From positions 186,001 through 250,000 of the forward strand of contig NZ_CP018799.1 in NCBI RefSeq assembly GCF_002795805.1: a stretch of 64,000 nt of DNA. Reading direction: 5' to 3'. Shown one piece after another: positions 8,547-16,434 of the stretch (the first letter of the stretch is position 1; every line of letters starts with the position of its first letter). Origin of the DNA: Mariprofundus aestuarium. Its GTDB lineage: Bacteria > Pseudomonadota > Zetaproteobacteria > Mariprofundales > Mariprofundaceae. Under the pieces are notes generated by a model, which worked only from the letters and a program-made list of their open reading frames with translations, was not told the DNA's origin and did not search any database. A program made the position numbers and the translations under genes.

Positions 8547-9809
8547 ATGACCCTTGGCGATAAAATCAAAACATTTGCTCCGGCTACCCTTCTGGTGCTG
8601 CTCGGGTTCGTGGTGGCCTACCAGTTTGTCGATCCGGCACCGCCAAGCACATTAATCCTCTCTGCGGGTTCGAAAGAGGGGGCTTATTATGCCCATGCCG
8701 GTAGCTATCGCGATTATCTGAAGCAGCGCGGCATCACCGTGACCATTCTGGAATCAGCCGGTTCACTGGAGAATGTTGAGCGTCTGGCTGAAGGAAAGGC
8801 CGATGTGGCCTTTGTGCAGAGTGGTATTGCAGACCCTCAAAATGATAATCTGGCATCGCTTGGCAGCATGTATTATGAGCCGCTTTGGGTGTTTGTACGT
8901 GCAGGGGTTCACCTTGAGTCACTGAGTGAGCTGAAAGGGAAAACCATTGCAGTCGGCATGGAAGGCAGTGGCACACGTGTTTTAAGTTTGCAGCTATTGA
9001 AGGAAAATGGCGTGCATGCAGACAATGCCACTATTCTGGCAACGGGTGGCAGTGCGGCTGCAGCGGCGCTGAAGGCAGGCAGTGTAGATGCTGTTTTCCT
9101 CGTGGCAGCAGCGACCGCTGAGACGGTGCTGCAGCTAAACCGTAATGCCAATGTGAAGCTGTTCAATTTTGACCGTGCTGAGGCTTATGCCCGTCGCATA
9201 CCAACGCTCTCTACCTTAACCCTGCCGCAGGGGGCACTTGATCTGGAGAGCAATATTCCGGCTCGGGATATGAAGCTGCTGGCAGCCACGGCGACGCTGC
9301 TGATTAATAAAGATCTGCACCCGGCACTGCAGGATCTGCTAATGCAGGCGGCGGCGCACGTGCATGGGGGCAGAAGCCTCTTCTCCGCTGCAGGCAATTT
9401 TCCGACTGCCCGCTACACAGCAATACCGCTGAGCAAAGAGGCTGAACGTTATTACAAGTCTGGACCTTCATTCCTGCAGCGTTACCTGCCGTTCTGGGCG
9501 GCAACGTTGGTGGATCGTCTGAAGGTGCTGCTGCTGCCGTTTATCGCTCTTCTTTTTCCCCTGTTTAAGGTGATGCCGCCGATTTATCGTTGGCGGGTGC
9601 GTTCAAGAATTTATCGCTGGTATGATGAGCTGGGGCGTATTGATGAGGCACTGGGGTGCAACTTTGACCAGCAGTTGCTGGATGACCTGGATCGCATCGA
9701 GGCAGAGATCAGGAAAATTCACGTGCCACTCTCCTATGCCGACGAGCTCTACAACCTGCGTATGCACCTCTCCCTGATTCGCGAATCAGCGTTAAGAATA
9801 AAAGGATAA
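8547..9809 (+). CDS. TAXI-family (NMT1-like) solute-binding protein, membrane anchored
   Basis: A TAXI-type TRAP substrate-binding protein of 420 residues. The N-terminus carries one hydrophobic segment (TLLVLLGFVVAYQFV) acting as an anchor or uncleaved signal. The binding domain begins with LILSAGSKEGAYYAHA and includes LKGKTIAVGMEGSGTR. Unlike simple TAXI receptors, it has a second hydrophobic segment near residues 325-345 (LLLPFIALLFPLFKVMPP). A cytosolic tail of about 75 residues with charged helices follows. No TRAP permease genes are adjacent, so it may sense or pass on a ligand rather than feed transport. Its stop is immediately followed by the trhP start. Confidence 0.85.
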   Translation: MTLGDKIKTFAPATLLVLLGFVVAYQFVDPAPPSTLILSAGSKEGAYYAHAGSYRDYLKQRGITVTILESAGSLENVERLAEGKADVAFVQSGIADPQNDNLASLGSMYYEPLWVFVRAGVHLESLSELKGKTIAVGMEGSGTRVLSLQLLKENGVHADNATILATGGSAAAAALKAGSVDAVFLVAAATAETVLQLNRNANVKLFNFDRAEAYARRIPTLSTLTLPQGALDLESNIPARDMKLLAATATLLINKDLHPALQDLLMQAAAHVHGGRSLFSAAGNFPTARYTAIPLSKEAERYYKSGPSFLQRYLPFWAATLVDRLKVLLLPFIALLFPLFKVMPPIYRWRVRSRIYRWYDELGRIDEALGCNFDQQLLDDLDRIEAEIRKIHVPLSYADELYNLRMHLSLIRESALRIKG

Positions 9810-11168
9810 ATGATGACTAAACCTTCCATTGAACTATTGGCTCCGGCCGGAACCATTCGCAATATGCGCTACGCATTCGCATTTGGCGCCGATGCTGTCT
9901 ATGCCGGGCAGCCGCGCTACTCCCTGCGTGTGCGCAACAATGACTTTCAGCTGGAGAACCTGAAAACCGGCATTGATGAGGCGCACGACCTCGGCAAGAA
10001 ATTCTTTGTCGCCAGTAACCTGCTGCCTCATAACAATAAGCTAAAGCGTTATCTGGAACATATGCAGCCGGTAGTCGATATGCAGCCGGATGCACTGATC
10101 ATGGCTGACCCTGGCCTGATGATGATGGTGCGCGAAAAGTGGCCTGAGATGCCGATTCACCTCTCTGTGCAGGCTAATACGATGAACTGGGCGGCAGTAA
10201 AATTCTGGCAGTCGGTGGGTGTGAAGAGAATCATCCTCTCCCGTGAGCTCTCTCTTGATGAAGTTGAAGAGATTCGCCAGCAGTGCCCGGACATCGAACT
10301 TGAGGTGTTTGTGCACGGGGCACTCTGCATGGCCTACTCTGGCCGTTGCCTGCTCTCCGGTTATTTTAACCATCGGGATGCCAATCAGGGTTCATGCACC
10401 AATGCATGTCGCTGGGAGTATGGCATGGAGAAGGCTGCTGAGGACCTCTCCGGTGAAATTATTCCGATTCAGGTACTTGATGGCATGAATGCTCAACCGT
10501 TCGCTGATACAGGAAGTGTTGAACGTCATCCCCTGGCCGACCAGGTCTATACCCTGACTGAGCCCAATCGTCCGGATGAGCAGATGCCGATATTTGAAGA
10601 TGAGCATGGCACCTATATCATGAACTCCAAAGATCTGCGCGCAGTGCAGCATGTCGAGCGACTGGTGAAAATCGGTGTCGATTCGCTGAAGATCGAAGGG
10701 CGCACTAAGTCTCACTACTATGTGGCACGTACCTCCCAGACTTACCGTCAGGCGATTGATGACGCAGTGGCAGGTCGCCCTTTTGATGGATCGCTGATGT
10801 TCCAGCTCGATGGGCTGGCCAGTCGCGGTTACACCGATGGTTTCTATACCCGCAAACGTTCATCAAGCACGCAGAACTATGAAACAGGTAATTCACAGTG
10901 GCTGACCCAGCGCTTTGTTGGTGAAGTGGTTGGCTACGATGAAGAGAAGAAGATGGCCGAAGTGATTGTGAAAAATAAATTCTCGATAGGTGACTCGATT
11001 GAGTTGATCAATCCGGGCGGCAACCACACATTTATCGTCGAGTCGATCAATGATGCCCGCTACGGTAACCCGATGGATGTTGCACCGGGCAGTGGTCATC
11101 AGGTAAAAATACCGGTTCCTGTCAAACCGGATGAGCATGCACTTTTGGCGGTTAACCTGGCGAAGTGA
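9810..11168 (+). CDS. trhP: tRNA hydroxylation protein TrhP/YegQ (U32 peptidase family)
   Basis: The 452-residue product matches E. coli YegQ (TrhP) in length and motifs. TrhP acts in prephenate-dependent formation of 5-hydroxyuridine at tRNA position 34. ELLAPAGTIRNMRYAFAFGADAVYAG is the typical U32 opening. The U32 signature lies in EVFVHGALCMAYSGRCLLS, followed by further cysteines in GSCTNACRW, probable iron-sulfur ligands. KIEGRTKSHYY precedes the C-terminal domain. Two adjacent ATGs (9810, 9813) can serve as start, right after the previous gene's stop. The 3' end overlaps the convergent PH-domain gene by 17 bases. Confidence 0.9.
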   Translation: MMTKPSIELLAPAGTIRNMRYAFAFGADAVYAGQPRYSLRVRNNDFQLENLKTGIDEAHDLGKKFFVASNLLPHNNKLKRYLEHMQPVVDMQPDALIMADPGLMMMVREKWPEMPIHLSVQANTMNWAAVKFWQSVGVKRIILSRELSLDEVEEIRQQCPDIELEVFVHGALCMAYSGRCLLSGYFNHRDANQGSCTNACRWEYGMEKAAEDLSGEIIPIQVLDGMNAQPFADTGSVERHPLADQVYTLTEPNRPDEQMPIFEDEHGTYIMNSKDLRAVQHVERLVKIGVDSLKIEGRTKSHYYVARTSQTYRQAIDDAVAGRPFDGSLMFQLDGLASRGYTDGFYTRKRSSSTQNYETGNSQWLTQRFVGEVVGYDEEKKMAEVIVKNKFSIGDSIELINPGGNHTFIVESINDARYGNPMDVAPGSGHQVKIPVPVKPDEHALLAVNLAK

Positions 11169-11715
11169 TTTCCGCGCGTAGTTTCTCAATGATGGCAAAC
11201 GGTTTGCGCACGTCCGTCAGGTTGTTCATGCGCGGGGTGGCCTCCATTTGCCCGGGGATGGGCATCTGGCTCTGGTAGGCGGTGGTGATCGCCTCGAATC
11301 CCAGCACGAGGGAGCCTGATCCATCCCTGTTCTCAAACTTTTGCAGGTTCTCGATCTCACCGATGGCAATGTAATGCGCCTGCTTCTCCCGCATGCCGCT
11401 CAGGATGATGATGCGGCGGTCGGTGATGCCGTAGAAGGTTTTTCCGCGCAATTTGGCATCGTAATAGAAGCGGCCGGCAATCAGGTAGAGACCGATGATG
11501 ACAAAAGGAACCCCGATCAGCGCCATGATCAGCGGCGCATCGCTTGTCAGAACCTGATACTCCCAGAAGATCGAGGAGCAGCCCCAGACAAGGCTGAAGG
11601 GGATCATGAATGCGTCCGATGTATGCAGCAAGAATCCCTGCCTGGGCTGAGCGCTCCAGAGCAGCGTTTCACCCGCTTTCAGTTCCGCGCCGATGACGGC
11701 CTTGTGATCGTACAT
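11152..11715 (-). CDS. PH-domain membrane protein
   Basis: A 187-residue protein with two hydrophobic segments (residues about 35-50 and 62-82). A bacterial PH-like domain with LRGKTFYGITDRRIIILSG follows, the usual opening strand pattern of bPH2-type domains. The N-terminus has LKAGETLLWSAQPRQGFLL, as is common in this group. The function is unknown. It is transcribed leftward, convergent with trhP and overlapping its last 17 bases. No ribosome binding site is evident ahead of the ATG at 11715. Confidence 0.7.
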   Translation of the reverse strand: MYDHKAVIGAELKAGETLLWSAQPRQGFLLHTSDAFMIPFSLVWGCSSIFWEYQVLTSDAPLIMALIGVPFVIIGLYLIAGRFYYDAKLRGKTFYGITDRRIIILSGMREKQAHYIAIGEIENLQKFENRDGSGSLVLGFEAITTAYQSQMPIPGQMEATPRMNNLTDVRKPFAIIEKLRAEITSPG

Positions 11716-11813
11716 GGGCTCTAATATCTACCGGATGCGCCGAATCCTCAATGGTGGAGTGGGGCCGTGAGCGATTCTGAAACAGTTCGGGACTAACAGT
11801 TTTGTGAATTTTC

Positions 11814-11822
11814 TGCGATACT
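11814..11822 (+). promoter_or_regulatory. Possible extended -10 promoter for aroG
   Basis: TGcGATACT resembles an extended -10 element. Transcription from it would begin near 11829 and give a leader of about 50 bases before the DAHP synthase start. No clear -35 box accompanies it. Confidence 0.3.
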
Positions 11823-11878
11823 GCTGCGCGGTTGGCGGAAGCTGACCTCAACCAGAGGTGTTCGGGGGCCTGATAGTC

Positions 11879-12949
11879 ATGGCGATGAAGTACAATACAG
11901 ACGATCTGCGTATCAGCGGCTTAAGTGAAATTGCTGCGCCGGAGCAGGTGCATGCCGAGTATGCGATTACAGAAACGGCTGCTCGCGTAACCCACGATAC
12001 CCGTGTCGCCATTCATGAGGTTTTGCACGGTGAGGATGACCGCCTTCTCGTCGTGGTCGGCCCGTGTTCGATCCATAATCCTGATGCAGCCCTTGAATAT
12101 GCCAAGCAGATCAAACGCATGCGCAAAGAGCTGGGCAAGGACCTGCTGATTGTGATGCGCGTCTATTTTGAGAAGCCACGCACGACGGTCGGATGGAAAG
12201 GGTTGATTAACGACCCGAATCTGGACGGTACGTTTGAGATTAACAAAGGCATCCGCCTTGCCCGCAAGTTACTGCTGGATGTCAACGAGATGGGAGTGCC
12301 CGCCGGCACTGAATTCCTCGATCTGATTACGCCGCAATATGTTGCTGATCTGGTGAGCTGGGGTGCTATCGGAGCGCGAACCACCGAATCGCAAGGGCAT
12401 CGGGAACTGGCCAGTGGACTCTCCTGTCCTGTTGGTTTCAAGAACGGCACCAATGGTGGTTTCCAGATTGCTATCGATGCGATCCATGCTGCTAAACATC
12501 CGCATGTTTTCATCTCTCTGACCAAGCAGGGTAAATCAGCCATTTTCTCAACCGCTGGCAATGATGACTGTCATATCATCCTGCGTGGTGGCAAAGAGCC
12601 AAACTACGATGCGAAGAGTGTCGCGCGGGCAGTGAGTGAACTGCAGGCTGCCAAGCTCTCCTGCAACCTGATGGTTGATTGTAGCCATGCTAACAGCCGT
12701 AAACAGTTCAAGAGGCAGATTGAGGTGGGCGAGGACTTGGCTAATCAGATCGCTGAAGGTAACAGCTGTATCTCGGGCGTCATGATCGAGAGTCATCTTC
12801 ATGAAGGGCAGCAGAGCGTTGAGCCCGGTGTGCAGCCGGAGTTCGGCATCAGCATCACCGATGCCTGCCTTGGTTGGGAAGATACCGAGGCCCTACTCAA
12901 TACCATGGCCGAAGCCGTACGCAAACGCAGGGGTTCTGCAGCCGCGTAA
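11879..12949 (+). CDS. aroG: 3-deoxy-7-phosphoheptulonate (DAHP) synthase, class I AroG type
   Basis: Condenses phosphoenolpyruvate with erythrose-4-phosphate, the first step to chorismate and the aromatic amino acids. Close agreement with E. coli AroG runs throughout: LLVVVGPCSIHNPDAALEY, RVYFEKPRTTVGWKGLI, GARTTESQGHRELASGLS, DCHIILRGGKEPNY, MVDCSHANS and SDACLGWEDT-like ends. Which amino acid inhibits this isozyme is uncertain. ATGs at 11879 and 11885 are both reasonable starts; the AroG alignment favours one of these over the upstream GTG at 11858. The gene ends just ahead of a strong bidirectional terminator. Confidence 0.93.
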   Translation: MAMKYNTDDLRISGLSEIAAPEQVHAEYAITETAARVTHDTRVAIHEVLHGEDDRLLVVVGPCSIHNPDAALEYAKQIKRMRKELGKDLLIVMRVYFEKPRTTVGWKGLINDPNLDGTFEINKGIRLARKLLLDVNEMGVPAGTEFLDLITPQYVADLVSWGAIGARTTESQGHRELASGLSCPVGFKNGTNGGFQIAIDAIHAAKHPHVFISLTKQGKSAIFSTAGNDDCHIILRGGKEPNYDAKSVARAVSELQAAKLSCNLMVDCSHANSRKQFKRQIEVGEDLANQIAEGNSCISGVMIESHLHEGQQSVEPGVQPEFGISITDACLGWEDTEALLNTMAEAVRKRRGSAAA

Positions 12950-12968
12950 ACAATTCTGAACAAGGTAC

Positions 12969-13003
12969 AAAAAAAAGCGCGGCTGTTAAGCCGCGCTTTT
13001 TTT
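12969..13003. terminator. Bidirectional rho-independent terminator
   Basis: A seven-base-pair GC-rich stem (GCGCGGC / GCCGCGC, loop TGTTAA) is flanked by A8 on the left and T7 on the right. It can stop transcription from aroG on the plus strand and from the RRM gene on the minus strand. Confidence 0.93.
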
Positions 13004-13021
13004 AATGGATCAAGTTTTGAA

Positions 13022-13477
13022 TTACTCTTCGTCTCTCTTTTTGGCCTCATTCACGCGCAGGGTGCGACCTGCATAATCGGTGTCGTTGAGGTGGTTAATG
13101 GCGGCAAGAGCCTGAGCAGTCTCCATCTCGACAAAGGCGTAACCCTTAAAGCGGCGGCTGCGACGATCCTTTACCAGACGGATATCTACCACTTTTCCGA
13201 ATGGAGCGAACAGGTTGCTGATCTCTTCTTTACCGATGTTAAATGGCAGGTTGCCGACATAGATGTTGCGGGTGCCACTTTCTTGGCTGCTGGCCCCCTC
13301 TTTGTTGGGGTAGAGAGCCACGAGAAGGCCACCGAAGATCGTACCGAGGGTCAGTCCACTGGCAAACAGTGATGAGGGATGGATCGAGTCCAGGCCGACC
13401 AGCTGAATGGCGTAACTTCCAACCACGGAAACGACGATTGCCGCCACAAGCAGTTTAATAAAACAGGAAAAACTCAT
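13022..13477 (-). CDS. Membrane-anchored RRM RNA-binding protein
   Basis: A 151-residue protein. Two hydrophobic segments (residues about 6-24 and 32-52) are followed by a short linker and a single RNA recognition motif. RNP-2 is IYVGNLPF and RNP-1 is KGYAFVEM, both complete, and the tail is charged (NEAKKRDEE). The start at 13477 is chosen because GGAG lies 8-11 bases upstream; an earlier in-frame start would add 41 residues lacking family features. The topology implies an RRM held on the cytoplasmic face of the inner membrane. RNA target and function are unknown. Confidence 0.85.
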   Translation of the reverse strand: MSFSCFIKLLVAAIVVSVVGSYAIQLVGLDSIHPSSLFASGLTLGTIFGGLLVALYPNKEGASSQESGTRNIYVGNLPFNIGKEEISNLFAPFGKVVDIRLVKDRRSRRFKGYAFVEMETAQALAAINHLNDTDYAGRTLRVNEAKKRDEE

Positions 13478-13594
13478 TGAAATACTCCATGCCTGCAGGG
13501 TGCAGGAAAAATCAGTGCCAAGACTGCCAATAAAGTAATCTGAACGCACGTTAATCCATAAAACAGGGTGGATGTACGCAGCAGCTCTATTCGC

Positions 13595-13600
13595 TAGCAT
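13595..13600 (+). promoter_or_regulatory. Weak -10-like element before lipA
   Basis: TAGCAT ends exactly seven bases before the lipA ATG, and no ribosome binding site is visible. This is the same spacing as at 6925 and 19067, but the match to TATAAT is poor. Confidence 0.22.
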
Positions 13601-13606
13601 GCCGCG

Positions 13607-14524
13607 ATGAGCCGAAAAGTGATTCCTATTCAGGTTGAAAGCCCGGGTGAGCCGATGACAGGCAAGCCGAAATGGTTAAAAGTGCGTGCGCCGATGTCGC
13701 GCGAATACAAGTCGATTGCCGATATGATGCGCAAGCTGAAGCTCAATACAGTCTGCGAAGAGGCATCATGCCCCAATATTGGCGGCTGCTGGAAGCAGGG
13801 GTCGGCGACCTTCATGATTCTTGGCCGGGTCTGTACCCGCACCTGCGCCTTCTGTGATGTGGCAACCGGCAGGCCTGATCCGGTCGACCCGGATGAGGCG
13901 GTGAACCTGGCCACTGCAGTAGCCGAGATCGGCCTGAAGCATGTGGTGATCACCTCGGTGGATCGTGATGATCTTAAGGATGGTGGCGCGGGCCATTACG
14001 CGACGGTGATTCGTGAGCTTAAATCGCGACAGCCCAATGTGACAGTCGAGATTCTAACCCCCGATTTCCAGCGCAAGCCCGACAGCTGCCTGAACACGAT
14101 CATTGAAGCTGGCCCTGATATCTTTAATCACAATCTTGAAACCGTACCGCGCCTCTACCGCTCGGTGCGTCCTGGTGCGCGCTATTTCACATCCCTGCGG
14201 TTGCTGCAGCGGGCCAAGGAACTCGATGCCAATGTGGTGACCAAGTCCGGCATCATGCTGGGACTGGGCGAGGAGCGTGATGAGGTGCTGCAGGTGCTCG
14301 ATGATATGCGCGAGGCGAATATCGATATTCTCACTATTGGCCAGTACCTCAGGCCTAGTGAGAAGCATCATCCGGTGATGAAATACTGGTCTCCTGAAGA
14401 GTTCGACGATTTCAAATATATCGCTGAGAAGAAGGGCTTTGGCATGGTTGCCTCCGGCCCGCTGGTGCGCTCATCCTTCCACGCCGATGAGGTGTTCAAA
14501 GCACTTAAGCTGAAAGGAAAATAA
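13607..14524 (+). CDS. lipA: Lipoyl synthase LipA
   Basis: A radical-SAM enzyme that inserts two sulfurs into protein-bound octanoyl groups to make lipoyl cofactors. The auxiliary cluster cysteines lie in [13 protein letters not shown], and the radical-SAM CxxxCxxC motif is [12 protein letters not shown]. The conserved C-terminal serine is in [11 protein letters not shown], and [13 protein letters not shown] is another family landmark. The length of 305 residues is normal. No lipB lies alongside. There is no good Shine-Dalgarno sequence before the ATG. Confidence 0.96.
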   Translation: MSRKVIPIQVESPGEPMTGKPKWLKVRAPMSREYKSIADMMRKLKLNTVCEEASCPNIGGCWKQGSATFMILGRVCTRTCAFCDVATGRPDPVDPDEAVNLATAVAEIGLKHVVITSVDRDDLKDGGAGHYATVIRELKSRQPNVTVEILTPDFQRKPDSCLNTIIEAGPDIFNHNLETVPRLYRSVRPGARYFTSLRLLQRAKELDANVVTKSGIMLGLGEERDEVLQVLDDMREANIDILTIGQYLRPSEKHHPVMKYWSPEEFDDFKYIAEKKGFGMVASGPLVRSSFHADEVFKALKLKGK

Positions 14525-14579
14525 TCAGCCCGAATCTCCATGCTCGAGCCTGGCTGGAGAAGCTGAGCTGTTTTCTTAT

Positions 14580-15347
14580 ATGATCACACGATATCTGCTG
14601 TTAAAGAACAATAAGATTATTGGCTATGAGGCATCTGTTGCTGATGCTGAGGCCTCTATCCGTCGTGATTTCCGAATCAGGAAACAGGACTTATACGAGC
14701 TTCAGGACCTTGAATCGAACGAAGTGGTTTGCGTGGATGGGTTGTTGAGGCAACTGCGTATCGCTGCGGCCCCTCAAAAAAAGATCAAGTTTCCGCCTCA
14801 GAAAGAGCGCAAGCCATTGCCGCGATCCAGCAAGCCTATCGCGCGATCCACGAAGCCGATTGCCCGCACACCTATAGCGCGATCAACCAGACCGATCGCA
14901 AGAACGCCAATCGTCCGGGAACCGGTGGAATGCTCGCCGAACAAGCCCTTTGTACAGCCGGATCGTAAGCCTTATAAAAGGCCCAAGCCCGGTCGCAACG
15001 ATATTATTGATGATAAGTTCAGTGCCTGGCTTGGCACTCAACCCTGTGTAATAACTGGTATGGTTGCTGAACGGGGCGCAGGCCCATATCACATCCACTG
15101 CCACCACATTCGAGGGCGTGCCAGAGGGAGGCGGAACGACCATAACCAGGTGCCACTTATGGGGCACCTGCATACCTATGCAAATCATAGTTACCACGTT
15201 CTCGGCAAAAATGGGTTTCTGGAGAAGTGGAAGGATCATATGCCTGATGGCGTTGACGATATTGTTGAATATTTCGAATCCCGCGCAAAAGCATTTAAAG
15301 CGCAATATGATGCTGAAGTGCAAGAAATTCACCTGATTGCTGAATGA
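14580..15347 (+). CDS. Putative HNH-like nuclease with Arg/Pro repeat linker
   Basis: A 255-residue protein not assignable to a named family. Residues 1-60 form a small alpha/beta domain. Residues about 80-125 are a basic repeat built from units such as RSTKPIA and RTPIA. The C-terminal 115 residues look like an HNH/DUF968-type nuclease: CVITG, then YHIHCHHIRGR, NDHNQVPLMGHLHTYANHS and GKNGFLEKW. Such Cys/His patterns are common in phage-encoded HNH proteins, so a phage remnant or defence nuclease is possible. No phage genes lie nearby. Its start is not supported by a clear ribosome binding site. Confidence 0.6.
   Translation: MITRYLLLKNNKIIGYEASVADAEASIRRDFRIRKQDLYELQDLESNEVVCVDGLLRQLRIAAAPQKKIKFPPQKERKPLPRSSKPIARSTKPIARTPIARSTRPIARTPIVREPVECSPNKPFVQPDRKPYKRPKPGRNDIIDDKFSAWLGTQPCVITGMVAERGAGPYHIHCHHIRGRARGRRNDHNQVPLMGHLHTYANHSYHVLGKNGFLEKWKDHMPDGVDDIVEYFESRAKAFKAQYDAEVQEIHLIAE
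14818..14935 (+). repeat. Imperfect in-frame repeat encoding PIAR(S/T) units
   Basis: About five imperfect copies of a 15-21 base unit encode PIARS, TKPIART, PIARSTRPIART and similar basic peptides between the two domains of the HNH-like protein. Tracts like this can expand and contract by slippage. Confidence 0.7.
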
Positions 15348-15507
15348 CCGTTTTCAGCTAAAGCGGGAGATGTTCAGGAAAAAAACGCGAGGTTGCCGAT
15401 ATGCAGTTTAATCATATCAAGGTGGAATCGGCCCTGGCTCCAGCGCCCAGTCGGAGCTGCAATCACGACATCGCGATCAAGGAGTGTATTCACAGGCAAT
15501 AGCTTTC

Positions 15508-15541
15508 TGGCAAGCGGCAGCAAGCGAAGCTAGGCTTGCCA
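15508..15541 (+). other. Hairpin in the glyQ leader region
   Basis: TGGCAAGC and GCTTGCCA can pair across an 18-base loop within the 226-base gap before glyQ. No T-box or other known regulatory element was recognised in this gap. Confidence 0.2.
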
Positions 15542-15573
15542 TCCATTTTCAGGGACATCACAGGGAGCTCGTC

Positions 15574-16434
15574 GTGTTAACCTTTCAGGATTTGATTCTC
15601 ACTTTACAGCAGTTCTGGGCCAAGCAGGGCTGCGTGGTTCAGCAGCCATACGATTCATCAATGGGGGCAGGCACATTTCATCCGGCCACCTTCCTGCGTG
15701 TGCTCGATGACAACGACTGGAGCACGGCATATGTGCAGCCATGCCGTCGTCCGACCGATGGGCGTTATGGTGAAAACCCCAACCGTCTGCAGCACTACTA
15801 CCAGTTTCAGGTGATCCTGAAGCCTGCTCCGGAAAATATTCTCGATCTTTACCTGCAGTCCCTGAATGAGATCGGCATTGATACTGAAGTACACGACATC
15901 CGCTTTGTCGAAGATGACTGGGAGTCACCAACGCTTGGAGCCTGGGGTCTGGGTTGGGAAGTGTGGCTCAACGGCATGGAAGTCACCCAGTTCACCTATT
16001 TTCAGCAGGTCGGCAGTGTGGAGCTGACACGCACTCCGGGTGAAATCACCTACGGCTTGGAGCGTCTGGCTATGTACCTGCAGGGGGTAGACAACATCTA
16101 TGACCTGGTCTGGGTGGAAACGCCTGCTGGCAAGAAGGTGACCTATGGCGAAGTATTCCATCGCAACGAAGTAGAGTTTTCAGCCTACAATTTCGATGAA
16201 GCCGATACTGACCAGCTGCACAAGCAGTTCGACCATGCTGAGGGCGAATGCAAACGCCTCACTGAAAAGAATCTGGTGCTGCCAGCTTATGAGGAAGTTA
16301 TGAAAGCATCACATGCGTTTAACCTGCTGGATGCTCGCGGCGCCATCTCCGTGGCCGAGCGGCAGCGTTTTATCGGCCGTGTCCGAGGGCTCGCAAAAAC
16401 CGTGGCACGTGCCTATGCGGGGGTGGACGCATGA
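15574..16434 (+). CDS. glyQ: Glycyl-tRNA synthetase alpha subunit GlyQ
   Basis: The catalytic alpha subunit of the bacterial alpha2-beta2 glycyl-tRNA synthetase. Landmarks include [19 protein letters not shown] at the start, [19 protein letters not shown], the class II motif region [19 protein letters not shown], and [20 protein letters not shown] choose GTG 15574 as start because GGGAG lies six bases upstream and the protein then begins as in other GlyQ sequences, at 286 residues. A longer frame back to 15484 adds residues that do not fit. The stop overlaps the glyS ATG by four bases. Confidence 0.96.
   Translation: MLTFQDLILTLQQFWAKQGCVVQQPYDSSMGAGTFHPATFLRVLDDNDWSTAYVQPCRRPTDGRYGENPNRLQHYYQFQVILKPAPENILDLYLQSLNEIGIDTEVHDIRFVEDDWESPTLGAWGLGWEVWLNGMEVTQFTYFQQVGSVELTRTPGEITYGLERLAMYLQGVDNIYDLVWVETPAGKKVTYGEVFHRNEVEFSAYNFDEADTDQLHKQFDHAEGECKRLTEKNLVLPAYEEVMKASHAFNLLDARGAISVAERQRFIGRVRGLAKTVARAYAGVDA

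Noticed and set aside
15348-15573. A T-box leader for glyQS
   Set aside because: No T-box sequence, specifier loop or terminator was found in this gap; only one weak hairpin is visible.
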